Part shown: positions 1 through 8,015 of the stretch, in pieces
How the letters are laid out: the number at the start of each line of letters is the position of its first letter
How positions within the stretch are numbered: position 1 is the first letter of the stretch
Origin: Acidisarcina sp.
GTDB lineage: Bacteria > Acidobacteriota > Blastocatellia > Pyrinomonadales > Pyrinomonadaceae
Reading direction: 5' to 3'
NCBI GenBank assembly: GCA_021155145.1
Contig: JAJNPX010000144.1
Coordinates: 1-11,719 of the forward strand
Length of the DNA: 11,719 nucleotides
The notes under the pieces: generated by a model
What the model was told of the DNA's origin: nothing
What the model saw: the letters and a program-made list of their open reading frames with translations, nothing else
Database searches by the model: none
Made by a program: the position numbers and the translations under genes

Positions 1-630
1 TCGATCTCATTGTTCTTCTATGAGGGGCACCGGAGCCTGTATCGGCCTGACGAGACCGCATTGTTGGTCGGCGATCTGCTGCAGGAAGCCCGACAGAGGT
101 CGCTTACACAGCGAGAGACACTGCGGGTGGAGGTGGACCTTACTCGAAAGATCGCCAGCCTGATCGATGAAAATCGGTCCACAACTGCGGATGACGACGT
201 AGTAATAAGAGCTGTAAATCTTCCTGAGCCATCGGTCGTGACCGTCGGGTCACGCCCCGCGAATATCCCGGACAATCCGCCCGAACCGCTGCCGGTCCCC
301 AATGCCGTTTTCGTCTCGAGTGTTTACACACCCAGTTTTGGCAACAATGTCGCGACCTTCCGGTTTCTTCGTGACGGTTCGGTTGTGAACGCAGGCAATA
401 ACTCGATCGGCACCGGAGCTACCGCTTCCGGAGCAACGCTTCACATCTGGTCGCCTTCGGATACCGACGCGACCTCATCTCAGATCGCCCGGGCGATCAC
501 GATCATCGGTTCGTCCGGCACGATTCGTACGTGGGAATACGACCCCGCACTCGAGACCACCAACAAGTGGAAAGACTCTCGGCGCAGCGGCAGCTACGCA
601 GGCACCACCACAGGAAACGCCAACAACTAG
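1..630 (+). CDS. GspH/FimT-type minor pseudopilin, 5' end missing
   Basis: The frame is open from the first base, so the true start with its prepilin signal and hydrophobic helix lies left of the window; the first in-window start (TTG at 10) is probably not used. About 209 residues are visible. The segment LLVGDLLQEARQRSLTQRE is the alpha-helix following the N-terminal membrane helix in GspH/FimT pseudopilins, which usually carries an 'L..AR..A' pattern. Further on, 'FRFLRDGSVVNAG' and 'ARAITIIGSSGTIRTWEY' match the beta-strand pattern that ends this fold (phe-x-x-dG-x-V, then R-x-I-x-I-x-x-x-G-x-I). A Pro-rich linker precedes them. It is the first visible gene of a minor-pilin operon (21-base gap to the next). 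Minor pilins of this class initiate pilus assembly in the inner membrane and sit at the pilus tip. Assignment is by pattern and context, because the diagnostic N-terminus is absent. Confidence 0.78.
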   Translation, partial: SISLFFYEGHRSLYRPDETALLVGDLLQEARQRSLTQRETLRVEVDLTRKIASLIDENRSTTADDDVVIRAVNLPEPSVVTVGSRPANIPDNPPEPLPVPNAVFVSSVYTPSFGNNVATFRFLRDGSVVNAGNNSIGTGATASGATLHIWSPSDTDATSSQIARAITIIGSSGTIRTWEYDPALETTNKWKDSRRSGSYAGTTTGNANN

Positions 631-651
631 GCGCTCCGCAGCAAAACTACC

Positions 652-1230
652 ATGCAAATGAATATCAGAACTCAGAACGAGAGTGGATTCTCTTATATCG
701 AGGTAATGATCGCCCTCGTGATCCTAATGGTCGGATTGCTTGGTATGCTTTCGGCCCTGACGTCAAACCTTCTGCGGTCATATGAGGCAGAAAAGCGCGT
801 GGCAGCAAAGCAGGTCGCACTCTCGACGATAGAATCCATCATCGCTGCCAAACAGATAAACCGCCCGGGTGTGGTCGATGGCTGGGATTCGCTCCGCAAC
901 GAGGTGACCAATCCGCCGGCGGGTGAGATCAACGGCATCTTCGTGAACGGATTCCGGCCGCTGCGTGAAGAGCTCGGCTGGGACGGCGTTGCCGGGACCG
1001 TGGACGACGCCTGCGAGGGCGAGGGCGCGTGTGCCGTCACAGGACGGCCGACCAATACGAGCCCTGTCGTGACCGGCTTTCAGCGGGAGATCATCATAAC
1101 CGATGTCGAAGATCCCGAACGGCCTGCGCCAAACCCCGTCAGCCGCCGCCAGATCACCATAAACGTCCGCTATTTCGTCAACCATCTGATCCGGACCGAA
1201 ACGGTCTCAACGATCATTACAAATTATTGA
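652..1230 (+). CDS. PilV-type type IV minor pilin
   Basis: A 192-residue prepilin. The class III signal is clear: a short hydrophilic leader ends in Gly12, followed by FSYIE with the conserved Glu at +5 (Glu17) and a hydrophobic helix (about residues 13-35, VMIALVILMVGLLGMLSAL). This is the PilV/GspI style, with Y-I-E-V-M and L-G-M-L. After cleavage and N-methylation by the prepilin peptidase it should join the inner-membrane minor-pilin complex that primes and tips the pilus. The globular part ends in a beta-rich stretch with 'RRQITINVRYFV', typical of these pilins. It also contains WDGVAGTVDD (residues 110-119), a motif recurring in the next gene. ATG at 652 is used; a second ATG at 658 would remove two residues and cannot be excluded, since neither has a clear Shine-Dalgarno. 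It sits between a GspH-type and a PilW-type gene with gaps of about 20 bases, so it is surely co-transcribed. Confidence 0.86.
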   Translation: MQMNIRTQNESGFSYIEVMIALVILMVGLLGMLSALTSNLLRSYEAEKRVAAKQVALSTIESIIAAKQINRPGVVDGWDSLRNEVTNPPAGEINGIFVNGFRPLREELGWDGVAGTVDDACEGEGACAVTGRPTNTSPVVTGFQREIIITDVEDPERPAPNPVSRRQITINVRYFVNHLIRTETVSTIITNY

Positions 1231-1248
1231 TATACGTGAGTTCAAACG

Positions 1249-2364
1249 ATGATCCGCCTAAAAACCAAGAATCGAATACTCGTACCGTCTAACGCCCAAA
1301 AGGGCTTTACCCTTCTGGAACTGTTGGTGGCGATGACCATCTTTTTGGTTGTGATCTCGCTTATCTACGGGATACTCCAGATCGGGCGGGTCGATCGCAA
1401 CCGGTCCAGCCGACGGTCGGATATCTTAAAGAACGCCCGCATCGCGGTGCACATGATCGGCCGTGACGCCCTTAACGCCGGGCTGGGTTATCACCGGAAA
1501 GGTGCGGTCGCGCCCGATAATTTCGTGAGTTCGACGTTCGGCATTCCAGCCGACGCCAATACCGACCGCGACCTGATCACATCGGTGATCGCAGGGAATA
1601 ACATCAACGCGAACGACCTGAACGGCGGGGCCCCGACGGACGTCATCGGCTTCTGTTTTCGCGATATGGATTTCAACGACGGGGACGTGATAAATCTCTC
1701 GTCTGTCGCTCCGGCAGCCGGAAACCCATCGGCTGCGCTGGTGACCGCCGCAGGTATAGGGAATGCAGGCGTGGGTGACCTTTTCCTCGTCGAGTCGGAC
1801 ACGTCGCAGGTCGCCATCATGGCCACGGGCCTTAACGGCAACGTGATCGAGGCTGCTCCGGCCGACCCGCTCGGCTTGAACCAGCCGCTTGACGGCACCG
1901 GCCAGAACGGAAGCGTCCTGCGGCAATGCAACCCGCCCGTGGGCGACCCGCCGGTTCCGGACGATAACTGCACTCCATACGTTTCCACGACCGCAAAGCG
2001 TTTCTTCATGGTCGGATACAAGGTCCGCCAGGACGGCACGCTCGTTCGCACGATCTTTGGGAACAATCGCTCGGCGACAAATGCCGCCGAGCAGATACAG
2101 GAACAGCCGCTCGCTTACAACGTTCAGAACCTTCAGATCACTTATGTTCTGGCTGACGGAACGGTTACCGAGAATCCTGCGGCCGGCCCGGACGGCATTC
2201 TTGGTACGGCCGACGACGATATCGAACAGCTCAATCAGGTACGGCAGCTGACGATCTCGATCCGAGTTCAATCCACAGAGGTTGACGAACAGACGCAGCA
2301 GCTTGAATCAATCGCTTTTACGGCAACCTTCAGTGCCCGCAACATGGAATACGACGCCGGCTGA
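1249..2364 (+). CDS. PilW-type type IV minor pilin
   Basis: A 371-residue prepilin. The leader ends in Lys18-Gly19, and the mature protein starts FTLLE (Phe20, Glu24), a textbook prepilin-peptidase site, followed by a membrane helix to about residue 45. The helix continues into 'RSSRRSDILKNARIAVHMIGRDALNAGLGYH', the amphipathic stretch with 'R-D-x-x-x-A-G' typical of PilW/PulJ pilins. The remaining ~300 residues are a large exported beta-rich domain, longer than many PilW pilins. Near the end, DGILGTADDDIE (residues 315-326) is an acidic, possibly calcium-binding segment matched by a similar one in the upstream PilV-type pilin. The C-terminus ('QVRQLTISIRVQSTE', 'ATFSARNM') matches the usual PilW ending. 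It lies 18 bases after the PilV gene and 26 bases before the PilX-like gene, in one operon. Its expected role is the pilus priming/tip complex. Confidence 0.86.
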   Translation: MIRLKTKNRILVPSNAQKGFTLLELLVAMTIFLVVISLIYGILQIGRVDRNRSSRRSDILKNARIAVHMIGRDALNAGLGYHRKGAVAPDNFVSSTFGIPADANTDRDLITSVIAGNNINANDLNGGAPTDVIGFCFRDMDFNDGDVINLSSVAPAAGNPSAALVTAAGIGNAGVGDLFLVESDTSQVAIMATGLNGNVIEAAPADPLGLNQPLDGTGQNGSVLRQCNPPVGDPPVPDDNCTPYVSTTAKRFFMVGYKVRQDGTLVRTIFGNNRSATNAAEQIQEQPLAYNVQNLQITYVLADGTVTENPAAGPDGILGTADDDIEQLNQVRQLTISIRVQSTEVDEQTQQLESIAFTATFSARNMEYDAG

Positions 2365-2390
2365 ACCCGGCCGTTTGAGGAATGATCAAT

Positions 2391-5261
2391 ATGGCAACGA
2401 AAGCTGACAGAAAGTTGAATAGCGGCCGACCAGACCAGGCAGCTCCTGGCCAAACGGGCTCGGCAACGGTCATCGCAGTACTTGTTCTGGCTCTGCTTCT
2501 GGCATTTGTAGCCCTTGCGGTCTCGCGGACGACCGCCGAGACCGTAGCGTCCGGAAACGACGCGATGGAGACCAAGACCTTCGAGGCGGCCCATGCCTCG
2601 CTCGAGGTGATGACGCGCAATTTCGACAAGATCTTTGACGAAAAGCTCGTGCCGGACCCGTCCGACCTTACGCGTATCCAGGGTCAGACGCCTCCCGGAT
2701 TCGACGCGGCTTTCACCTTCGACCAGGCGATCGCCCAGACCGGCGACACGGAAGTCAAGGTGATGACCGGCGAGAGATTCCAAGGCTTGAATTCGCTGAG
2801 AGACGAGTGGCAGCTCGACGCGGTCGCGACCGACCGGCTGACGGGCGTGCAGGTTGCGCTTCGCCGAAAATTCCTTAACGACCGCATCCCGATCTTCCAG
2901 TTCGGTATCTTCTATGACGACGATCTGGAGTTTCACCCCGGCCCGCGATTCGACTTTGGCGGCCGTGTCCATTCGAACGGCTCGCTGTTTCTGGCTGCCA
3001 GCACGGGCCTTTATTTTTCGTCAAAGGTAACCTCGTCGCGCCACGTCTTTACGGACGTACAGAAGAACGGGTTCCCGTACACGAACTGGGGAGACAATGT
3101 CTATATCCGCAATGCTTCCGGTACCTATGTTCGCCTACGGAACAATATGGGAAGCGTCCTTCAGAATCCGGTCAATGGAGCACCCGCCGTCTCTGCACCG
3201 CTTCCGACGGCATATACGTCAGCAACCTGGTCTACGAATCAGGGGGTATTTCAGGGAAACCTGCTCGCCAATCAAGGCACGCTCGACCTTCCGCTGAAGC
3301 TGAACAGCAACAACAATGGACTGAATCTGGACCTGATCGAGATCGTCAAGCGCGGAAAGGCGGTCGGCGATCTATGGAACGACGGTACCGGCACTTCGTC
3401 GGCTCCGGCGATCGTCCCGGTCACCTCGGCGGCCGCTGATGACCGGATCACGGCGAGCGAAAGATTTTACAACAAAACCGGTATCCGGGTATCCCTTGCT
3501 GACAGCAAGGCGAAGCTGCCCGGATGCGTTGACGGTTCTGGAACCGCGGTCGTCGGGCCGTGCGGTGTTCGCCTCGACGGCGATGCCACGGGTTCGGGGG
3601 CCGAGCCGGCTGCGGGTGATGCACGTGGTTATCGGCCTTATCCCATGACTGGTTCGCCTTCATACACGGCAACCCGGATAAACGGCGAGCGTTTCCGACG
3701 CACGGGCAAAGAGGTCTGGATAAAGGTCGAGACCGTGACCTACAACAACGCGACACTTGCATACGACATAAAGGACATTACCCACGACATCCTGAGCCTT
3801 GGTGTTACCGAACCGGCATCGGGTGGTATGTTCATAACCGAGGCGGGCTATAATTCGAGCGATAACCGCTCGGTCATAAAGTTGCAGCGTTTCAATATGC
3901 GCGGGCCCGCTGTGGTCACAACGGCGTCGCCATACATCACAAACTCAGGATCGGACAATTATGTCCTCGCCGGAACGGTCACCGGGTCCGGCAATACGAA
4001 TCTCTGCTCCGATCCCACGGCGCCCGGATTCGTTCGCATCAACAACGGTACGTTTCCAGAATTCGGCCCGGCGGGCGACAATCGGGCACACTGGAAACAG
4101 GCAAATGTTGGTACGATGGCCGCCAACGTCTTGAAGTGCGTGGTCCCGTTTCCGATCAATGTCTTTGACACCCGCGAAGGTCTCTACAACGACACGACAT
4201 CGGTATTCAGCCCGATCGCCACTTACAGCACACGGGTACCCTGGGCCGGCGTGATGAGCATGGTCGATATCGACGTCGCTAACCTCCGCAATTTCTTAAA
4301 TGGAAATTACGATTCGTATATGCCGACGGGCACGCCATTCGCGACCGCGGCGGGCCGGCCCCTGCGGGGAAGCGACGTCCCGAGCAAGAACGGATGGGTC
4401 TTCTATGTATCCGATCGCCGAGGCGATTACGATTTTGACGGCGAGTACGATATGGAAGATATCTACGGCCCGAACGACGGGACGCTTCAAGCCGGTGAAG
4501 ACGTGAACCGCAACGGCATCCTCGACTACAACTTCTTCAACGGAGAAGCGGTCAGATACACGGGTGCCGGCTCCGACACGATTCCCGAGATCGCCGCACT
4601 ATTCGAGCATAAGTACTATCGCCGCGGCGTTCGGCTGACGAACGGAACACGTCTCCCGGGCAATTACGACAGTTCGAACCCGACGCTTACACGCGGCTTC
4701 ACGGTCGCATCCGAGAACGGCGTCTACGTTTGGGGCAATTATAACGCGACGGGCGTGGCCTCGTACGGAAGCCCGACCCCGTCGACCGACTATTTGCCGC
4801 AGAATACGGTGGATCACGTTCCGGCGTCGATCGTAGCCGATGCCGTAACGATCCTCTCAAATAACTGGTCCGATTCGAACAGTTTCAGAAACCCGTTCAG
4901 TAGGGCCAATCGACCGACCACGGAAACGACCGTGCGTTTCGGAATGATCTCCGGCGACACGCTGACGAGCCTTAACGGTACGCCGAATCAGGGCGGCGGC
5001 GATCCGAGAATGAACGGCGGCGTTCACAACTTCCCGCGGTTCCTTGAGAATTGGTCTCAACGACTCAACTATAGCGGCTCGTTGATAAACCTATTCAATT
5101 CAAGAAATAACAACGGTGCCTTCAAGTGTTGCGATAAGGTTTATAGCCCGCCGACACGTAACTGGGTATTCGACGCGACGTTCCGGGACATCAACCGCCT
5201 CCCGCCGGGAACTCCTTTCTTCCAGTCGATCCAGATAACCGGTTTCGAGCGGCTAAACTGA
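2391..5261 (+). CDS. Very large PilX-like pilus protein with calcium-loop motifs
   Basis: An unusually long PilX-type protein (956 residues from ATG 2391). An in-frame ATG also lies at 2382, but GAGG at 2377-2380 is ideally spaced only for 2391. After a polar leader of about 23 residues comes one membrane helix (SATVIAVLVLALLLAFVALAVSR) running into 'TTAETVASGNDAMETKTFEAAHASLE', which fits the PilX N-terminal pattern (hydrophobic helix, then M-x-x-N-x-x-x-x-x-x-A-x-x-A-A-E-x-x-L). PilX/GspK proteins typically lack the +5 Glu, and here +5 after Gly23 is Ile. The remaining ~900 residues should be outside the membrane. They hold 'GGRVHSNGSLFL' (around residue 190) and two loops of EF-hand/dockerin type: DYDFDGEYDMED (679-690) and DVNRNGILDYNF (704-715). 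Ordinary PilX is about 200 residues. No PilY1 gene follows, so this protein may combine PilX anchoring with an adhesin role (inference). Last gene of the operon, with a terminator directly after it. Confidence 0.78.
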   Translation: MATKADRKLNSGRPDQAAPGQTGSATVIAVLVLALLLAFVALAVSRTTAETVASGNDAMETKTFEAAHASLEVMTRNFDKIFDEKLVPDPSDLTRIQGQTPPGFDAAFTFDQAIAQTGDTEVKVMTGERFQGLNSLRDEWQLDAVATDRLTGVQVALRRKFLNDRIPIFQFGIFYDDDLEFHPGPRFDFGGRVHSNGSLFLAASTGLYFSSKVTSSRHVFTDVQKNGFPYTNWGDNVYIRNASGTYVRLRNNMGSVLQNPVNGAPAVSAPLPTAYTSATWSTNQGVFQGNLLANQGTLDLPLKLNSNNNGLNLDLIEIVKRGKAVGDLWNDGTGTSSAPAIVPVTSAAADDRITASERFYNKTGIRVSLADSKAKLPGCVDGSGTAVVGPCGVRLDGDATGSGAEPAAGDARGYRPYPMTGSPSYTATRINGERFRRTGKEVWIKVETVTYNNATLAYDIKDITHDILSLGVTEPASGGMFITEAGYNSSDNRSVIKLQRFNMRGPAVVTTASPYITNSGSDNYVLAGTVTGSGNTNLCSDPTAPGFVRINNGTFPEFGPAGDNRAHWKQANVGTMAANVLKCVVPFPINVFDTREGLYNDTTSVFSPIATYSTRVPWAGVMSMVDIDVANLRNFLNGNYDSYMPTGTPFATAAGRPLRGSDVPSKNGWVFYVSDRRGDYDFDGEYDMEDIYGPNDGTLQAGEDVNRNGILDYNFFNGEAVRYTGAGSDTIPEIAALFEHKYYRRGVRLTNGTRLPGNYDSSNPTLTRGFTVASENGVYVWGNYNATGVASYGSPTPSTDYLPQNTVDHVPASIVADAVTILSNNWSDSNSFRNPFSRANRPTTETTVRFGMISGDTLTSLNGTPNQGGGDPRMNGGVHNFPRFLENWSQRLNYSGSLINLFNSRNNNGAFKCCDKVYSPPTRNWVFDATFRDINRLPPGTPFFQSIQITGFERLN

Positions 5262-5284
5262 CCGCGTTCTTCTCAATGATAAAC

Positions 5285-5317
5285 GGGCCTGCCGCCTCCG
5301 GTGGGCCCTTTCTTTTT
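5285..5317 (+). terminator. Intrinsic terminator of the minor-pilin operon
   Basis: A GC-rich hairpin begins 24 bases after the PilX-like stop codon: GGGCC (5285-5289) pairs with GGCCC (5304-5308), with an inner CCG/CGG pair closing a CCTC loop. It is followed directly by TTTCTTTTT (5309-5317). This is a classical Rho-independent terminator and marks the end of the pilin operon, separating it from the kinase gene. Confidence 0.85.
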
Positions 5318-5373
5318 GCGTCTTTCCCGAGAGCCGATTCCGTGACGATAATGCGTTTTGAGAACTTTGACCT

Positions 5374-5379
5374 TATAAT
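5374..5379 (+). promoter_or_regulatory. Candidate -10 element upstream of the Ser/Thr kinase gene
   Basis: A perfect TATAAT lies 44 bases upstream of the kinase ATG and just downstream of the pilin-operon terminator, where a promoter is needed. No good -35 hexamer is found at 16-18 bases; the best nearby box, TTGACC (5367-5372), overlaps the spacer and is too close. It could be an activator-dependent or atypical promoter. Confidence 0.4.
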
Positions 5380-5423
5380 GTCGTATTGAGGAATAAGCCT
5401 GCTCTCCCGGCTTTCTTTACTCG

Positions 5424-6962
5424 ATGCGAGAACTCTCATTAAGTAATTGCCGGATCGACAAACGTTATGACGTGGTCGAGATCCTGGGACGCGGAAGCTA
5501 CGCTGAGATCTTTGTGGCCCGTGACACTCTCGCTTCGACTCTATCTCCGCATAGTTTGGTCGTTATCAAGGCACTTAATGTCTTTCTGCAGGATGACCTT
5601 GATGCAGAGCTTGAACGCACCCTGGTCGAAAATTTCCAGAACGAGGCTATCGCCCTTGACCGCGTACGCCACCCGAACGTCATAAGTCGGCTAGGCCACG
5701 GTACCGCCCGCGATCTGGCCGGAACGGTCTTTCATTACCTCGTCCTTGAATATATGGAGGGCGGCGATCTGCAAAAGGCGTCGCGGGCCGAACACATCTC
5801 GCTAAAAAAGGCACTGCATTACTGCGAACAGGTTTGCGCCGGCCTCCGCCACGCGCATCAGAATGGGATCATCCATCGCGATATAAAGCCTCAGAATCTG
5901 CTTTTGTCCAAGGACCGCGATGTGGTAAAGATCGCCGATTTCGGCGTAGCCCGAATTCACCAGAATGACGCTCCGATAACCCGCGTCGGCACGAACGTGT
6001 ACGCTCCGCCCGAGCACAGCCCATTCGTTCAGGGCGGAGGCGTTGCGACGCCCGCCCGCCTCTCACCGGCATCGGACATTTATTCGCTCGCAAAATCTCT
6101 CTACGCTATCGTGACCGGCGAGGCTCCGCGGTTCTATACCGGCCAGCCGATCACCGACCTGCCGATCTCATCGCGAGACGAGGAATGGGCTCCGGACCTG
6201 AAGCGCGTTCTGAACAAGGCTACCCGCGACGATCCGGCCGAGCGGCACCAGAGCATTGACGAATTCTGGGCGGACCTTGAGGACCTTCGCCGCTTCGCCG
6301 CCGATTTTGAAACGGCGACTACCATCCGGCCGAAACTTCATCAAACACCTCAGGCGAACGTCGCGAAAGGTTATACGCCGCTCGCCCCGCAGCAGCCGCG
6401 GTTCAATACATCGAGAGAGCTGAAACTCAAGAATGCGTTCGCCCCCGCGCTTTCGCCGCTCAGGATCGATGTCGACAAGCTTCCGAACCCGCCGGCAATC
6501 ATTCCAAAACCGACGCCCAGGGTCGAAGACTACTGGCCGGAGCAGATCCGCGAGCAGCAAAACAACGTCTTGAACTCGATCGTCCACGAGGACCTGGCCG
6601 AATCCGGCAGGCGAAGCAAACGTCGGGTTCGGCGGCTGGGCGCTTTCGTTCTTGTGCTCGTGATTTTTGCGACCGGGCTCTACGCGACATCGGTTTTTCT
6701 TCGCGGTTCTGGTATTTTGGACGGGGTCACCGCGGGATTCTCGCAAAAGACCGGGCGGGCAAATACCGATATCAATCTGCGGCCCGAACCGAGTGCGGAT
6801 AATCGCCCGATCGGGCTGGTGACAAAGGATTCGCGGGTTCGCATTCTGAGATCGCAGGATAACTGGTATCAAGTTGAGATCATCGAACAGGGGCGGGCGC
6901 TTGACCCTCCGCTTTCGGTCAATAGGGGATGGCTCCACGGCCGATACGTTTCACTGGACTAA
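5424..6962 (+). CDS. Transmembrane Hanks-type Ser/Thr protein kinase with SH3b tail
   Basis: Phosphorylates proteins on Ser/Thr using ATP. Of 512 residues, about 15-290 form the kinase domain: glycine loop GRGSYAEIFVARD (22-34), ATP-anchoring Lys49 in VIK, helix-C Glu near 74, catalytic loop HRDIKPQN (151-158) with Asp153, magnesium loop DFG (172-174), YAPPEH in place of APE (a common bacterial variant), and SDIYSLAKSLYAIVTG. All catalytic residues are present. A Pro-rich linker follows, then basic RRSKRRVRR (396-404), a membrane helix (405-426) and an SH3b-like domain (445-512: DINLRPEPSADN, LVTKDSRVRIL, WYQVEI, GWLHGRYVSL). The basic flank puts the kinase in the cytoplasm and SH3b outside, where such domains often bind cell-wall material. 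SH3b replaces the PASTA repeats of PknB-type kinases. ATG 5424 is the only start after an in-frame TAA at 5394. The FHA gene follows within 23 bases. Confidence 0.93.
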   Translation: MRELSLSNCRIDKRYDVVEILGRGSYAEIFVARDTLASTLSPHSLVVIKALNVFLQDDLDAELERTLVENFQNEAIALDRVRHPNVISRLGHGTARDLAGTVFHYLVLEYMEGGDLQKASRAEHISLKKALHYCEQVCAGLRHAHQNGIIHRDIKPQNLLLSKDRDVVKIADFGVARIHQNDAPITRVGTNVYAPPEHSPFVQGGGVATPARLSPASDIYSLAKSLYAIVTGEAPRFYTGQPITDLPISSRDEEWAPDLKRVLNKATRDDPAERHQSIDEFWADLEDLRRFAADFETATTIRPKLHQTPQANVAKGYTPLAPQQPRFNTSRELKLKNAFAPALSPLRIDVDKLPNPPAIIPKPTPRVEDYWPEQIREQQNNVLNSIVHEDLAESGRRSKRRVRRLGAFVLVLVIFATGLYATSVFLRGSGILDGVTAGFSQKTGRANTDINLRPEPSADNRPIGLVTKDSRVRILRSQDNWYQVEIIEQGRALDPPLSVNRGWLHGRYVSLD

Positions 6963-6985
6963 TCGGGAAAGAAGGGAGAGATCAT

Positions 6986-8005
6986 TTGAGTGTATTAGAT
7001 AAAGTCAGGCGTTGGATCGACGGCGAATCGGCCGAGACCGTGCTCGAACAGGCGGCCCGAGATGCTCAGGTAAAGCCGCGCAGCGTCGCCGAGGAATTCA
7101 TTGTAAAGATCGCGCGCGAGATCGAATCCGTGATGCAGCGAGAGATGGTGCCGCTGCCGCAGGGAACTACCATCATCCCGAGCGAGTATCTGATATTCCT
7201 CTCGGAGGGCGACGACAAGGAATGGCAGGGCGTGAAACGGCGCGGCCTGGAGCAGGGCCTGTACCATATCCTTGCCGAGCGGGCGAAAGAGATCGCAGGG
7301 AAGCGAAAGCTCGAAACGCGGTCTTTTGTCCTCGAACTGCGTGTCGATGGCACGCTTGAGAAAGGGGAACTACGCGTCCAGCACAGTTGGGAAGATTCGT
7401 CTACGGGAAAGACGGGCGTGCTTGCCCGCCCGAAGGGGACAAAGCTGCCCTCTGACCGCCTTCCGCCGGCGGCGCCGCGGTCGGATCTGCGAAGCACCGA
7501 TCCGAACATTGCCCGCCAGCTGCCGACCGACCGCACGCTTCCGCCGCAAGCTGCACCGGCACAGCCCAATTTCGTCCAGACACATCAATATCAGGCCCCG
7601 CCTCCGACCGCGGCCAGTGTGCCGATCCGCCAGGCCGAGCGACTCGAGGGCGAAGAGGCCGAGGTGATGACCAACGTCCGCAAGCGGGTGACCGAGCTTT
7701 ATCGTCTGGAGATCTGGTTTGGCGGCGTAAGGCAGAACGTGGTGCCCATCTTCAATATGGAGACATCCGTCGGCCGCGGTTCGAGATCGAGGCCCGTCGA
7801 TATCTCGCTCACGGGCGACCCCGAGATCAGCCGTCGGCACGCCTCGCTTATCACCGATGGCGGCGGCCGCTTTTGGATCATGAACGAGGGCCGTAATCCG
7901 GCGATGATCGCGGGCCACGACCTGCCGAGCGGCCAGCGCATTCCCGTACAGCCGGGCACGAACATCGCTGTCGGGTCATACATTCTCCGCATCCAGCCAA
8001 AGTAG
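6986..8005 (+). CDS. DUF3662-FHA phosphothreonine-binding protein (FhaA-like)
   Basis: 339 residues from a TTG start at 6986, with GGGAG (6974-6978) seven bases upstream. An alternative ATG at 6929 would overlap the kinase gene by 34 bases and add 19 residues of unlikely sequence; I prefer TTG. Residues ~1-135 (VLDKVRRWIDGESAETVLEQAARD, then EIESVMQREM, IIPSEYLIFL) match the DUF3662 N-domain of FhaA-type proteins, including the 'P-x-E/N-Y-x-I-x-L' strand. A Pro/Gln-rich disordered linker spans ~135-225. The C-terminal FHA domain (from ~248) has SVGRGSR with Gly-Arg at 263-264 and SRRH at 282-285, the phosphothreonine-binding signature; the usual NG-T turn is replaced by GRNPAMIAG. FHA domains bind phosphothreonine peptides, so this is likely a substrate or partner of the kinase encoded immediately upstream, as with PknB/FhaA in actinobacteria. 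No membrane segment is visible, so it is cytoplasmic. Confidence 0.88.
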   Translation: MSVLDKVRRWIDGESAETVLEQAARDAQVKPRSVAEEFIVKIAREIESVMQREMVPLPQGTTIIPSEYLIFLSEGDDKEWQGVKRRGLEQGLYHILAERAKEIAGKRKLETRSFVLELRVDGTLEKGELRVQHSWEDSSTGKTGVLARPKGTKLPSDRLPPAAPRSDLRSTDPNIARQLPTDRTLPPQAAPAQPNFVQTHQYQAPPPTAASVPIRQAERLEGEEAEVMTNVRKRVTELYRLEIWFGGVRQNVVPIFNMETSVGRGSRSRPVDISLTGDPEISRRHASLITDGGGRFWIMNEGRNPAMIAGHDLPSGQRIPVQPGTNIAVGSYILRIQPK

Positions 8006-8015
8006 GCCTATATTT

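Noticed and set aside
1426..2271. 281-codon minus-strand frame opposite the PilW-type gene
   Set aside because: The sequence is Arg/Val/Asp-rich without family pattern, typical of an antisense shadow in GC-rich DNA; the + strand encodes a clear prepilin.
5367..5379. TTGACC plus TATAAT as a normal -35/-10 pair
   Set aside because: Only one base lies between the boxes, far short of the 16-18 needed; only the TATAAT was kept.
6168..6938. 256-codon minus-strand frame opposite the kinase gene
   Set aside because: Arg/Pro-rich composition with no motif; the + strand holds all kinase residues and the SH3b domain.
5424..8005. Kinase-FHA pair as part of a type VI secretion or anti-phage system
   Set aside because: No secretion, nuclease or defence gene is nearby; the neighbours are pilin, stress and metabolic genes.
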